Of a stretch of DNA of 64,000 nucleotides, positions 1 to 8,436 are shown piece by piece; position 1 is the first letter of the stretch, and each line of letters opens with the position of its first letter. Location: NCBI RefSeq assembly GCF_025152745.1, contig NZ_CP104040.1:1054001-1118000 (forward strand). The letters run 5' to 3'. The notes beneath the pieces were generated by a model. That model searched no databases. It saw nothing but the letters and a program-made list of their open reading frames with translations, and was not told the DNA's origin. A program made the position numbers and the translations under genes. Source of the stretch: Rhizobium sp. WSM4643 (GTDB lineage Bacteria > Pseudomonadota > Alphaproteobacteria > Rhizobiales > Rhizobiaceae).

Positions 1-1
1 C

Positions 2-64
2 ACGATCAACACGCTTGGCGCCAACTGCGCGGGCTGTCACAAGGCCTATCGTATCAAGGAGTGA
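2..64 (+). CDS. C-terminal end of a class II c-type cytochrome (partial)
   Basis: Only the last 20 codons lie in the window. They read TINTLGANCAGCHKAYRIKE and then TGA. A CxxCH haem motif a few residues from the C terminus is the hallmark of class II cytochromes c (c' and c556 types), four-helix periplasmic electron carriers. A diheme cytochrome c gene follows on the same strand about 280 bp downstream, so both probably serve one periplasmic electron-transfer chain. The family call rests on motif position alone because the rest of the gene is outside the window. Confidence 0.75.
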   Translation, partial: TINTLGANCAGCHKAYRIKE

Positions 65-76
65 TAGGCCGACTGA

Positions 77-213
77 GCAATTCCAGCAAAAGTGTGCAGC
101 GGTTTTGCGCCCGGAATTGCTCAACAAACGACAGCAATTCCAGCAAAAGTGTGCAGCGGTTTTGCGCCCGGAATTGCTCAACAAACGACAGCAACTCCAG
201 CAAAGGTGCGCGG
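77..213. repeat. Tandem array of a 57-bp RIME-like palindromic repeat (2 full copies plus a partial third)
   Basis: Copies begin at 77, 134 and 191, an exact 57-bp period. The first two are virtually identical. The third is diverged and fades out near 213. Each unit has inverted ends (GCAATTCC near the start and GGAATTGC near the end) around a GTGTGCAGCGGTTTTGCGCC core. Relatives of this core occur elsewhere in the window (3064, 40560). Such units are typical intergenic palindromes of Rhizobium. The array lies between two cytochrome genes. Confidence 0.85.
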
Positions 214-340
214 CTTGCTTCCGCGTGACGCGGGGGAAATGGAATGCTGGGGATCCACGATCCGTGCCCGGCTTGCCGCCGGCGCGGATCGCTTTATGTG
301 GGACCGACGGCGGCAACATTGGCAAAAGGGGAGGCGGCGC

Positions 341-1255
341 ATGGTCCGCAGGTTCATCCGGTTACTGCTCTGTCTGATCGGCGTCGCCGTGCTCGGCGGC
401 GGCGCCTTCTATCTAGTCACTGCGCCCGACCCGCTGCCGGAGAGCCATTGGGCGGGTCTCGTCGCGCCGGACCTGGCCAACGGCCAGATGGTGTTCTGGG
501 CAGGCGGCTGCGTCAGCTGTCATGCGGCACCCGGTTCCGAAGGCGATGCAAAGCTGACGCTGTCAGGCGGACTGGCGCTGAAGAGCCCCTTCGGGACCTT
601 CCACGTGCCGAACATCTCACCCGATGAAAAGGCTGGTATCGGCGGCTGGACGCTTGCCGAGTTCGGCAACGCGATGAAACGCGGCGTCGGCCCGGGTGGG
701 CAGCATCTTTACCCATCTTTTCCCTATGGCTCTTATTCCCGCATGAGCGACAAGGACGTCAACGATCTCTTCGCCTTCCTGAAAACCCTGCCGAAAAGCA
801 CAAATGTCGCGCCACCGCATGAGCTGCCGTTCCCCTTCAACATCCGGCTGGCGCTCGGCGGCTGGAAATTCCTCTATCTCAACGATCAGCCGCGCGTGGC
901 TCTCGCCAAGGGCGACGACAAGATCAAGCGCGGGCAGTATCTCGTCGAAGGCCCCGGTCATTGCGGCGAATGCCATACGCCGCGTGATGCGCTCGGCGGC
1001 TTCAAGGCCGATATGTGGCTTGCCGGCGCGCCGAATCCGGAAGGCAAGGGCCGCATACCCGATATCACCCCGGCCTCCAAGAGTATCGGCTCCTGGAGCG
1101 AGGCCGATATCGTGAGCTACCTCGAAACCGGCTTCACCCCCGATTTCGATTCCGTCGGCGGCTCGATGGTTGATGTGCAACGGAACATCGCCCGCCTGCC
1201 CGCCTCCGACCGCGAGGCGATCGCCGCCTATCTGAAGGCGGTACCGGGCCGTTAG
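341..1255 (+). CDS. Membrane-anchored diheme cytochrome c
   Basis: The 304-residue protein starts with a basic segment and one hydrophobic helix (about residues 5-27), which serves as signal or anchor, so the haem domains are periplasmic. Two haem motifs are visible: CVSCH (57-61) and CGECH (208-212). This two-domain layout matches diheme cytochromes that take electrons from periplasmic dehydrogenases. ATG 341 was chosen over upstream in-frame starts because it has an AAGGGGAGG ribosome site 6-10 bases ahead and begins right at the signal sequence; upstream codons lie in the repeat array. Its partner dehydrogenase is not identified here. Confidence 0.85.
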   Translation: MVRRFIRLLLCLIGVAVLGGGAFYLVTAPDPLPESHWAGLVAPDLANGQMVFWAGGCVSCHAAPGSEGDAKLTLSGGLALKSPFGTFHVPNISPDEKAGIGGWTLAEFGNAMKRGVGPGGQHLYPSFPYGSYSRMSDKDVNDLFAFLKTLPKSTNVAPPHELPFPFNIRLALGGWKFLYLNDQPRVALAKGDDKIKRGQYLVEGPGHCGECHTPRDALGGFKADMWLAGAPNPEGKGRIPDITPASKSIGSWSEADIVSYLETGFTPDFDSVGGSMVDVQRNIARLPASDREAIAAYLKAVPGR

Positions 1256-1329
1256 CGATGGAAGTCGCGCGAGGGTTGCTGCCACGGTCACTTGGTTGCT
1301 TGGCACCTTCGCAAGATCCCACGCCCTAT

Positions 1330-1959
1330 CTACAGGGAGGTGGGACCTGGCATCAGGTCATAGGGAGGGCGCCAGCCGGGCATGTTGCTGATACGATCTT
1401 TCCAGGCTGCGATTGCCGGAAAGGCGCTATGATCGATCCCGGTTTCCTCCGGCATGAAGACGTAGCCCGCCAGAGAGAGGTCTGCGATCGTCACCCGGTC
1501 GCCAACCATGAAGGCCCGACCGGCGAGGTGTTCGTCAACAATGGCATAGGCAGCTTTGGCCCTCAGTCTTAAAAACTCGACGACTGGCGTCTCGCCGCTC
1601 TTCTGGAGGCCATAGATGAACCGCAGCGTCGCGTAATAGCTCGTGAATTTGTGATTGTCGAAAAGGATCCAGCGCATGACGTCGCGCCGTTCTTCGGCCG
1701 TCTGCGCCCCGAAATGGCCTGTCACCTCTGACAAGTAGTCCAGGATAATCCCCGATTGGCTGATCTTGGTTTGCCCATGTTCGAGCACAGGCGCCTCGCC
1801 CTGTTCGTTGATGGTTTTTCGCCATTCTTCAGTACGCGTTTCGCCGCCCAGATAATCAACGAAAATGCTTTCCCACTTGATGCCGGCAAGCGCAAAGAAG
1901 AGTGCGACCTTGTAACAGTTCCCGGAGAGAGCGAAGCAATGAAGTTTGAAATCAGGCAT
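1330..1959 (-). CDS. Glutathione S-transferase family protein
   Basis: The 209-residue protein has an N-terminal thioredoxin-like GST domain (about 1-80) and an all-alpha C-terminal domain (about 90-200). The first part contains the conserved cis-proline region (EAPVLEHG) and the QSGIILDYL segment that contacts the glutamyl part of glutathione. Such proteins conjugate or reduce electrophiles with glutathione in the cytoplasm. The start is the ATG at 1959, which has TAGGAGCT seven bases upstream; an ATG five codons earlier lacks a site. A palindromic repeat lies just upstream. The substrate cannot be told from sequence. Confidence 0.85.
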   Translation of the reverse strand: MPDFKLHCFALSGNCYKVALFFALAGIKWESIFVDYLGGETRTEEWRKTINEQGEAPVLEHGQTKISQSGIILDYLSEVTGHFGAQTAEERRDVMRWILFDNHKFTSYYATLRFIYGLQKSGETPVVEFLRLRAKAAYAIVDEHLAGRAFMVGDRVTIADLSLAGYVFMPEETGIDHSAFPAIAAWKDRISNMPGWRPPYDLMPGPTSL

Positions 1960-1978
1960 GAAAGCTCCTAACAAAAAT

Positions 1979-2030
1979 AAAGACTTAAAGCGCCGATCAA
2001 GCGAATCTGAAAGATCGCGGCGCGCTTTAG
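1979..2030. repeat. Rhizobial palindromic repeat (AAGACTTAAAGCGC family)
   Basis: This copy reads from AAGACTTAAAGCGC to GCGCGCTTTA with a GAATCTGAAAGATC middle, forming an imperfect palindrome. A second copy of the same family lies at 61020-61081 and a diverged one near 57066-57118. It fills the gap between two minus-strand genes and includes the stop codon of the acetyltransferase gene. Confidence 0.75.
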
Positions 2031-2521
2031 GCGATCGACTGCATGTAGCGCATGCCGGTCACCGGACGCGGGGTGAAATCCAGCTGTTCGTAGAAGCGGT
2101 GCGCCAGCACGTTTCCGGTCGCGGCGCTGACGGAGAGGTAGCCGCAGCCGGCGTTGCGGGCGGTCTCGCGCGCCCGGTCGACGAGCAGCTGGCCGGTGCC
2201 GTGGCCGCGATGGCCGTCACGCACGAAGAGATGGTGCAGGTCCATGCCGCGCTTGCCTTCCTGCGCCCTGTAGAGCGGCACGAGAATAGCGTAGCCGATA
2301 AGCCCTTCGTCGGTCTCGGCGACGAGTGCATGGATCCACGGCAGCGGGCCGAACAGATCGCGCTCCAGCTGCTCTGCCGTTGTCGCAGCAGCATCGCCGT
2401 GATGGGCGGCAAGCAGGACGATCATCTCGCCGAGTTCGGGCAGGTCGCGCGGCTTGGCTGCGCGGATGGTTACCACCGATGGGCGCATCAGTGAAATTTC
2501 GCTGTCTTCGATTTCGGTCAT
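2027..2521 (-). CDS. GNAT family N-acetyltransferase
   Basis: About 164 residues from the ATG at 2521, which is preceded by an AAAGGA ribosome site. The GNAT fold is seen in LHHLFVRDGHRGHGTGQLL, which carries the acetyl-CoA pyrophosphate-binding R/Q-x-x-G-x-G/A loop (HRGHGTG), followed by the ATGNVLAHRFYEQLDF motif B region. The family transfers acetyl groups from acetyl-CoA to amines; the acceptor is unknown. An upstream in-frame ATG at 2599 lacks a good ribosome site. The stop codon lies inside a palindromic repeat. Confidence 0.85.
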   Translation of the reverse strand: MTEIEDSEISLMRPSVVTIRAAKPRDLPELGEMIVLLAAHHGDAAATTAEQLERDLFGPLPWIHALVAETDEGLIGYAILVPLYRAQEGKRGMDLHHLFVRDGHRGHGTGQLLVDRARETARNAGCGYLSVSAATGNVLAHRFYEQLDFTPRPVTGMRYMQSIA

Positions 2522-2753
2522 GATCTTCGCGTCCTTTGATAGTCTGCCGTCAGGACGCTGCTGGTACAACAAAGCCGCCTGACGGCGGCTTGTTGACAAT
2601 ATGATCTTGTCCGGCCGCCCTTTACAGGTACAGCCAAAAATACGAGCGGCTCTGGTGCGCGTTCTTGATCATGGATCATAGATCGTCGGAAACGCGGGCT
2701 TTGTCAATGGCGGATTCAAGCCCATTACAGGCATTGAGCTCGGGCTTCACTCT

Positions 2754-2780
2754 TGATACTATACCCCCCTATACTATAAT
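2754..2780 (+). promoter_or_regulatory. dmeRF promoter with overlapping DmeR operator
   Basis: The operator is a run of six C flanked by AT-rich arms (ATACTATA before, TATACTATA after; 2756-2778). This resembles sites of RcnR-type nickel/cobalt repressors, which read a six-G/C tract bordered by TACT-like arms. TTGATA at 2754 and TATAAT at 2775 look like -35 and -10 elements, although the 15-bp spacer is short. Bound repressor would cover both. The likely transcription start is only a few bases before the dmeR ATG and no ribosome site is seen, so dmeR may be translated from a leaderless or nearly leaderless transcript. Confidence 0.75.
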
Positions 2781-2790
2781 CGGGTCCATC

Positions 2791-3063
2791 ATGTCCCACA
2801 CCACCCTGCAGAAAAAGAAGCTCGTCGCCCGTATCAGCCGGCTGAAGGGGCAGATGGAGGCGGTCGAGCGCGCGCTCGAGGCAGAGCGCCCCTGCGGCGA
2901 GATCCTGCAACTGCTCGCCTCCGTCCGCGGCGCGCTGACCGGGCTGACCGGCGAGGTTCTCGACGATCATCTGCGTGAGCATGTGCTGAATGCGGCCGAC
3001 GATGCCGCAAGGGCGGAGGCGGTCGAGGAAATATCGGAAGTGTTGAGAACCTATATACGCTAG
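2791..3063 (+). CDS. dmeR: DmeR, nickel/cobalt-responsive repressor (RcnR/CsoR family)
   Basis: The 90-residue all-helical protein belongs to the metal-sensing CsoR/RcnR/FrmR family. His3, Cys35, His60 and His64 are all present, which is the ligand set of RcnR Ni/Co sensors rather than the copper set of CsoR. It would repress its own promoter until nickel or cobalt binds. The gene sits 71 bp upstream of a His-rich cation diffusion facilitator, the layout known for dmeRF in Rhizobium leguminosarum. The start at 2791 directly follows the operator; an upstream in-frame ATG would place the promoter inside the gene. Confidence 0.92.
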   Translation: MSHTTLQKKKLVARISRLKGQMEAVERALEAERPCGEILQLLASVRGALTGLTGEVLDDHLREHVLNAADDAARAEAVEEISEVLRTYIR

Positions 3064-3104
3064 AGCAATTCCAGGAAAAGTGTGAAGCGATTTTGCCGAG
3101 AAAC
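3064..3104. repeat. RIME-like repeat fragment between dmeR and dmeF
   Basis: The stretch beginning AGAGCAATTCCAGGAAAAG and ending GCGATTTTGCCG matches the core of the repeat at 77-190 with several changes. It sits in the 71-bp gap inside the dmeRF operon, so it would be transcribed. Confidence 0.7.
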
Positions 3105-3134
3105 ATAAGCTTAGCGGTGGCGAAGGAGCCTGCA

Positions 3135-4151
3135 ATGAGTGCCGGAATCGAGAAGGCTGGAATTGATGCCCTGGAACATGATCATGTCTTCCTCGGCGCC
3201 GATCATAGGCGCAACGAGCGGCGCATCTGGCTGGTGATCGCGCTGACGGCGGTGATGATGGTGGCGGAAATCGCCGCCGGCACTGTCTATGGCTCCATGG
3301 CCCTGGTCGCCGATGGCTGGCACATGTCGACCCATGCCAGTGCTCTGCTGATTTCCGCACTCGCCTATCTCTTTGCCCGCCGGCAGGCGCGCAATCCACG
3401 CTTCACCTTCGGCACCGGCAAGCTCGGCGATCTCGCCGGCTTCGCCAGCGCCATCATCCTTGCCCTGATCGCCCTGCTGATGGCATGGGAAAGCCTGTTG
3501 CGCCTTTCCAATCCCATGCCGATCGGTTTTGCCCAGGCGATCGCCGTCGCGGTCGTCGGCCTTGCCGTCAATCTGGTGAGCGCCTGGCTGCTGGCCGGTG
3601 AAGGACATGATCACGGACATGGCCACCATCATCACGGTCATGTGAATCACGGGCATGGCAATGATGCCCACGCCCATCACAGTCATATCAATCACGGCCA
3701 CGGCGACCATGCCCACCACGCAAAGACCAGCGACAACAATATCCGCGCTGCTTATCTGCATGTCATCGCCGATGCCCTGACCTCGGTGCTCGCCATCGCG
3801 GCGCTGACGCTCGGCAGTCTTTACGGTTGGCTCTGGCTCGATCCCCTGATGGGCATCGTCGGCGGATTGGTGATCGCCAATTGGTCCTGGAGCTTGATGA
3901 AATCGTCGGGCGGCGTCCTGCTCGACGTCATTTCCGAAGGCGAGACGCTGCCGGCCGAGATCCGCGGCGCCATCGAAACGGAGGACGACCGGATCACCGA
4001 TCTGCATGTCTGGCAGGTCGGCCCCGGCCATCATGCCGCAATCGTCGCCGTCCTAACCTCTCAGCCGCGCGACCCAGCTTTCTACAAGGACAGGCTCTCG
4101 GCGCTGGAAGAACTGTCGCATGTGACGGTCGAGGTCACCCGCGCCGCATGA
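3135..4151 (+). CDS. dmeF: DmeF, cation diffusion facilitator exporting Ni2+/Co2+
   Basis: A 338-residue inner-membrane CDF transporter with about six membrane segments. The metal sites are visible in two helices: ALVADGWHMSTHA (Asp60, His63 region) and LHVIADALTS (His209, Asp213). Between segments 4 and 5, residues 157-196 form a very His-rich cytoplasmic loop of HGH/HHHH repeats, typical of DmeF. A short C-terminal domain follows. It exchanges divalent metal for protons to detoxify the cytoplasm. ATG 3135 has an AAGGAG site; the longer reading from 3093 falls in the intergenic repeat. It should be induced with dmeR by nickel or cobalt. Confidence 0.92.
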   Translation: MSAGIEKAGIDALEHDHVFLGADHRRNERRIWLVIALTAVMMVAEIAAGTVYGSMALVADGWHMSTHASALLISALAYLFARRQARNPRFTFGTGKLGDLAGFASAIILALIALLMAWESLLRLSNPMPIGFAQAIAVAVVGLAVNLVSAWLLAGEGHDHGHGHHHHGHVNHGHGNDAHAHHSHINHGHGDHAHHAKTSDNNIRAAYLHVIADALTSVLAIAALTLGSLYGWLWLDPLMGIVGGLVIANWSWSLMKSSGGVLLDVISEGETLPAEIRGAIETEDDRITDLHVWQVGPGHHAAIVAVLTSQPRDPAFYKDRLSALEELSHVTVEVTRAA

Positions 4152-4222
4152 TCGGGGCGGGCGGACGACAAGTCGCCGCAATCGCTGCTTAGCTCTGTCC
4201 TCCTGATTCGCCGGAGGATTTC

Positions 4223-5140
4223 ATGGATCTCAGTTTGACTCGCCGCATGCTGATGGGCTCGGCATTGTGTCTGGCTTCAATGGGCTTGGCCGCGCTGGCG
4301 CTTCCCGCCAATGCCGAGGAGGGGGCCAAGAAGAGTGCAGGCGAGGGCGACGACAATATCGAACACCGCCTTGCCGCATTGGAAAAACGCACCTGTGGTC
4401 GCCTCGGCGTCTCGGTGCTCGACACCGAAACGAGCATTTCCTTCGGCTATCGCGGCAGCGAGGCTTTTCCGATGTGCAGCACTTTCAAGGCGCTGGCCGC
4501 CGCTTTCGTTTTGGCCCGCGCTGACAAGGGCGAGGAGAACCTCGATCGGCGGGTGAGCTACGGCAAGGACAAGCTTGTCGACTATTCGCCGATCAGCGAA
4601 AAACATGCCGGAACCGATGGCATGACCCTTGCAGAACTGTGCGAGGCGGCGGTGACCGTCAGCGATAATACGGCCGGCAATCTGCTGCTCGAAAGTTTCG
4701 GCGGGCCGGCGGGGCTGACCGATTGGCTGCGCTCGATCGGCGACGGCACGACGCGTCTCGACCGCACCGAGCCGACGCTGAACGAGGGTCGGAAGGATGA
4801 TCCGCGCGACACGACGACACCGGATGCGATGCTCGACACGCTCGGCAACCTGACGCTCGGCTCGGTCCTGACCGAGGCCTCCTCAGACAGGCTGATCGCT
4901 TGGCTGGTAGCGAGCACGACAGGCAAGGAGCGGCTCAGGGCCGGCCTGCCGGCGGATTGGAAGGTCGGCGACAAGACCGGAACCGGACCGAATGGCTCTC
5001 TCGGCGATATCGCGGTGATCTGGCCGCCGGATCGCGGCCCGATCGTCGCCGCCGTCTATATCAGCGAGACGACCGTGCCGGTAAAGGAACTCAACCCGCT
5101 CTTTGCGGAGGTCGGCCGCATGATCGTCGAGATGGTGTGA
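4223..5140 (+). CDS. Class A beta-lactamase
   Basis: A 305-residue serine hydrolase with every class A landmark: STFK (Ser86-Lys89), SDN (147-149), the omega-loop ExxxN (Glu183, Asn187) and KTG (251-253). It hydrolyses penicillin-type beta-lactams in the periplasm. The N terminus has LTRRMLMG followed by a hydrophobic stretch ending near ALPANA, so export may use the Tat system. A Cys precedes the active serine, as in some carbapenemases, but the matching Cys after KTG is absent, so no such disulfide is expected. A ribosome site (CCGGAGGA) precedes ATG 4223. No AmpR-type regulator is adjacent. Confidence 0.92.
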   Translation: MDLSLTRRMLMGSALCLASMGLAALALPANAEEGAKKSAGEGDDNIEHRLAALEKRTCGRLGVSVLDTETSISFGYRGSEAFPMCSTFKALAAAFVLARADKGEENLDRRVSYGKDKLVDYSPISEKHAGTDGMTLAELCEAAVTVSDNTAGNLLLESFGGPAGLTDWLRSIGDGTTRLDRTEPTLNEGRKDDPRDTTTPDAMLDTLGNLTLGSVLTEASSDRLIAWLVASTTGKERLRAGLPADWKVGDKTGTGPNGSLGDIAVIWPPDRGPIVAAVYISETTVPVKELNPLFAEVGRMIVEMV

Positions 5141-5191
5141 ATCAGGAAATGGCGAAGGGCGTGATCGACAGTTGTCCGGTTCGCGTCGGAA

Positions 5192-5347
5192 AACCCCTCC
5201 CCAACCCCTCCCCACAAGGGGGAGGGGCTGCCATGTGGGCCCGTTGCATTTCATTCCTGACGATGCAGCGTGTGGCAGCGTATTTTGGTGGCAGGATCTC
5301 GCCTTAGGTTAGTCCCTCCCCCTTGTGGGGAGGGGTTGGGGAGGGGT
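5192..5347. repeat. Large inverted repeat between convergent genes
   Basis: The left arm (about 5194-5228) consists of CCCCTCC blocks ending CACAAGGGGGAGGGG. The right arm (about 5314-5346) is its reverse complement. About 85 bp separate them. The structure lies between the convergent beta-lactamase gene and the gene at 5383-5847, where a transcript from either side could fold into a long hairpin and act as a bidirectional terminator. Confidence 0.85.
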
Positions 5348-5382
5348 CTTCCTCAAACGCGTGCAATTCGAAATGCTCCCGC

Positions 5383-5847
5383 TCAAGCAGCCGGAACGTC
5401 TTCCGCCGTCTCGGTGCCGTCATCCTCGATGCCGGCCATCTCGCGCTTGATTTGGTCAGCGATTTCCTTCTCGATCGCGGCGCGCTGGTCCGCCGGCATG
5501 GCGGCCAGATCGGCCTCGGTCAGATCGTGCTGCTCGAGATAGCGGGCGCGGATATATTCCGCCGGCGTCATGTTGCCCCATTTGGAGAATTCGTCGACCA
5601 GAGCGTCGTGCGCCGCACTGGCCGCCGCTTCGTCGTCGGAAGGCGGATTGATATAGGGGCCTTCGCTGCTTTGAAGAGCCCACATGGTATTGGCGATCGA
5701 CGGCGGCGTGCTGCTGGTCTCGAGACCGGGCGCGGTATTGGGCGCAGTGCTGTCGAAGTCCGTCGTCTGCTGATTCTTGGATTTGGCCGACCGATCGAAA
5801 AGACTGCCGATGCCGTAATAATTGCGAATATTACTGGAAATTTCCAT
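5383..5847 (-). CDS. Conserved hypothetical protein, acidic and soluble
   Basis: 154 residues from an ATG at 5847 with a GGGAGAG ribosome site; the ORF is open further upstream but those codons lack one. No signal peptide or membrane segment is seen. The first 70 residues are Ser/Thr/Asn-rich and probably disordered. The C-terminal part is helical and charged, with MTPAEYIRARYLEQHDLTEA and then an EIADQIKREMAG segment. I do not recognise the function. It lies downstream of gcd on the opposite side of a 71-bp gap from that gene's stop codon, and both are read leftward, so this gene may be co-transcribed behind gcd. Confidence 0.6.
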   Translation of the reverse strand: MEISSNIRNYYGIGSLFDRSAKSKNQQTTDFDSTAPNTAPGLETSSTPPSIANTMWALQSSEGPYINPPSDDEAAASAAHDALVDEFSKWGNMTPAEYIRARYLEQHDLTEADLAAMPADQRAAIEKEIADQIKREMAGIEDDGTETAEDVPAA

Positions 5848-5918
5848 AAAAACTCTCCCCGAAAAACAGGGAGAGAATGGCGCGGCAATCCTGCGCAGAG
5901 CTTGCGAGAAGCTTCGCG

Positions 5919-8258
5919 TCACGGCAACGTATAGGCGATCACATAATCGCCGGGTTTGGTGCCGACCGAGCCGTGGCCGCCGGCGACCATGACGACATAT
6001 TGTTTGTTGTCATCAGTCGTATAGGTCATCGGTGTCGCCTGGCCGCCGGCGGGAAGCCGCGCCCGCCAGAGCTCTTGGCCATTCGTCACGTCATAGGCGC
6101 GCAGGTAGTTGTCGACTGCGGCCCCCAAGAAGGCAAGGCCGCCCTTGGTCAGCATCGGCCCGCCGATGCCGGGCACGCCCACCTTGAAGGGCAGGGGCAA
6201 TGGCGTCATGTCGCGCACGGTGCCGTTCTTGTGCATATAGGCGATCTTGCCGGTGCGCAGATCGACGCCCGCGACATAGCCCCATGGCGGCGCCTGGCAG
6301 GGGATCTTGAGCAGTCCGAGGAAAGGACCCATGAAGACGCCGTAGGGCGCGCCGTCGTTGCGGTTCAGCCCCTGTTCGCTGCCCTTCTCGTCCTGGCCCC
6401 TCGGCGGAATATCGGCGGCCGGCACCAGCCGCGAGGTGAAGGCGAGATAGGTCGGCATGCCGAACATGATCTGCCGTTCCGGATCCACCGCCACCGAGCC
6501 CCAGTTGAAGGTGCCGAAATTGCCGGGATAGACGATCGTCCCTTTAAGCGAAGGCGGCGTGTAGCGGCCCTCATAGTGGTAACGGTGGAAGTCGATGCGG
6601 CAGGCCATCTGGTCGAACAGCGACACGCCCCACATGTCCTTTTCTTGGAGTGGCTCCGGCGAGAAGGTGAGATCCGAAATCGGCTGCGTCGGCGAGGTGT
6701 GATCGCCGGAGACCGCACCACCGGGTGCCGGGATTTCCTTGACCGGGATGATCGGCTCGCCGCTGCGCCGGTCGAGCACATAGATATCGCCCTGCTTGGT
6801 CGGGCCGACCAAGGCCGGAACCACTGTGCCGTCCTGCTTCGTCAGGTCGATCAGCGCCGGCTGCGCCGGGACGTCCATGTCCCAGAGATCGTGATGCACC
6901 GTCTGGCGCACCCAGCGCAGCTGGCCGGTGGCGATATCGAGCGCGACAATCGAGGAGGAGAATTTCTCCACATTCTCGCTGCGGTTGATGCCAATCTGGT
7001 CGGGGACCTGGTTGCCGAGCGGGATGTAGACCATGCCGAGCGCCTCGTCGACGCTGAAGACCGACCAACTGTTCGGCGAGTTGGTCGTGTAGGTCTGGTC
7101 CCCGGTGATCGGCGTCGTCACATCGGGATTGCCGGAATCCCAGTTCCAGACCAGCGCGCCGGTGTTGATGTCGAAGGCGCGGATGACGCCGGATTGTTCC
7201 TCGGTCGAATAATTGTCGTTCACCGCCCCGCCGATGATGATCTTGCCCGCCACCGCGACCGGCGGCGAGGTGGAATAATAATAGCCGGCGGGGTTGAAGC
7301 GCATGCCGGTTTCCAGATGCAGCACGCCCTGGTCGGCAAAGCTGGTGCAGACCTTCCCATCCGCCGCATCGAGCGCGATCAGCCGGGCATCGGAGGTCGG
7401 CAGGTAGACGCGCTCGCCGCAGGGCTGGCCGGCGGCAACGGTTGGATCGGCATAATAGGTGACGCCGCGGCAGGTCTGATGCTGCCGGTCGGGATTCATG
7501 CCGGAGTTGGCATCGTATTTCCATTTCTCCTTGCCGGTCTTGGCGTCGAGCGCGATCGCCCAGTTATGCGGCGTGCAGAGGTAGAGCGTGTCCTTCACCT
7601 TGAGCGGCGTCACCTGATAGGTCGTCTCCCCGACATCGTCCGGCCGCTTGATGTCGCCGGTCTGGTATCGCCACGCTTCCTTGAGGGTGGAGACGTTCTC
7701 GGCAGTGATCTGGTCGAGCGGCGAATAACGCTGGCCGAAGGGCGTGCGGCCATACTGATGCCATTCGCCATCCGGCACGCTGCCGCCGAAGGCGGGATTG
7801 GCGGCGACCGTATCCTTGGGCAGTTCGCCGGCGAGATCATGCGGATCTGATGTCATCGAATAAAGGGCGACGAGGATGGCGAGAATGACAGGCACGGCGA
7901 GCGGCCAGGGGTTTGCGGCATAGGTGATGCCCGTCGGGCTGCGCAGGCCGAGCGGCCGACGAATCCACGGCGTCAGCAGCCAGAGCCCGAGAAGGATGAT
8001 CATGCCGCCGCGCGGGCCGAGTTGCCACCAGTCGAAACCGACCTCCCAAATCGCCCAGGCAAGTGCTGCGACGACGAGCACCGCATAGACCCAGAGCGCC
8101 ACAGCCTTGCGCACCAACAGCAGCCCGGCGGTAATCAGGAACATCAGCCCGGCGAACAGATAGAAGACGCTGCCGCCGAGCGTGACGAGCCAGAGCCCGC
8201 CGCCGCCGAGAGTGAGCCCGATGATGATGAAAAAGATGGAGGTGATGACGATCGCCAT
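5919..8258 (-). CDS. gcd: Membrane-bound PQQ-dependent glucose dehydrogenase
   Basis: 779 residues. The first about 140 form five hydrophobic helices anchoring the enzyme in the inner membrane. The rest is an eight-bladed beta-propeller quinoprotein domain facing the periplasm, with repeats such as LDAKTGKEKWKYD and FDINTGALVWNWDSG. It oxidises aldoses, chiefly glucose to gluconolactone, passing electrons to ubiquinone; related enzymes act on quinate or shikimate. PQQ is required and no pqq genes are in this window. In rhizobia this activity acidifies the surroundings and releases phosphate. A GGGAGA site precedes the ATG, and a 9-bp hairpin lies 37 bp further upstream. Confidence 0.93.
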   Translation of the reverse strand: MAIVITSIFFIIIGLTLGGGGLWLVTLGGSVFYLFAGLMFLITAGLLLVRKAVALWVYAVLVVAALAWAIWEVGFDWWQLGPRGGMIILLGLWLLTPWIRRPLGLRSPTGITYAANPWPLAVPVILAILVALYSMTSDPHDLAGELPKDTVAANPAFGGSVPDGEWHQYGRTPFGQRYSPLDQITAENVSTLKEAWRYQTGDIKRPDDVGETTYQVTPLKVKDTLYLCTPHNWAIALDAKTGKEKWKYDANSGMNPDRQHQTCRGVTYYADPTVAAGQPCGERVYLPTSDARLIALDAADGKVCTSFADQGVLHLETGMRFNPAGYYYSTSPPVAVAGKIIIGGAVNDNYSTEEQSGVIRAFDINTGALVWNWDSGNPDVTTPITGDQTYTTNSPNSWSVFSVDEALGMVYIPLGNQVPDQIGINRSENVEKFSSSIVALDIATGQLRWVRQTVHHDLWDMDVPAQPALIDLTKQDGTVVPALVGPTKQGDIYVLDRRSGEPIIPVKEIPAPGGAVSGDHTSPTQPISDLTFSPEPLQEKDMWGVSLFDQMACRIDFHRYHYEGRYTPPSLKGTIVYPGNFGTFNWGSVAVDPERQIMFGMPTYLAFTSRLVPAADIPPRGQDEKGSEQGLNRNDGAPYGVFMGPFLGLLKIPCQAPPWGYVAGVDLRTGKIAYMHKNGTVRDMTPLPLPFKVGVPGIGGPMLTKGGLAFLGAAVDNYLRAYDVTNGQELWRARLPAGGQATPMTYTTDDNKQYVVMVAGGHGSVGTKPGDYVIAYTLP

Positions 8259-8294
8259 AAGGCTGTCTCCCGCTGAGGGTTAGCCGGGGTGAAG

Positions 8295-8319
8295 GATCGG
8301 CGGAAAAGTCCCGCCGATC
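8295..8319. other. Perfect 9-bp hairpin upstream of gcd
   Basis: GATCGGCGG at 8295-8303 and CCGCCGATC at 8311-8319 are perfect complements with a 7-base loop. In the gcd direction the loop is GACTTTT. It may be an operator for a dimeric repressor or a leader hairpin. There is no T tract, so terminator function is less likely. Confidence 0.55.
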
Positions 8320-8436
8320 AGCCAGATAGCGCGAAGGAGATGCCTTTCAACGGCCACAATTGCCGCAGGGGGCCGATGCACCGAAGGGGCGTCGGGCCGG
8401 GATGGAAGCGGATCGCTATGGCATGACTGCTGCACT

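Noticed and set aside
5877..7850. 657-codon plus-strand ORF opposite gcd
   Set aside because: Shadow of the gcd frame; translation is Arg/Gly/Asp-rich without motifs, while gcd on the other strand is certain.
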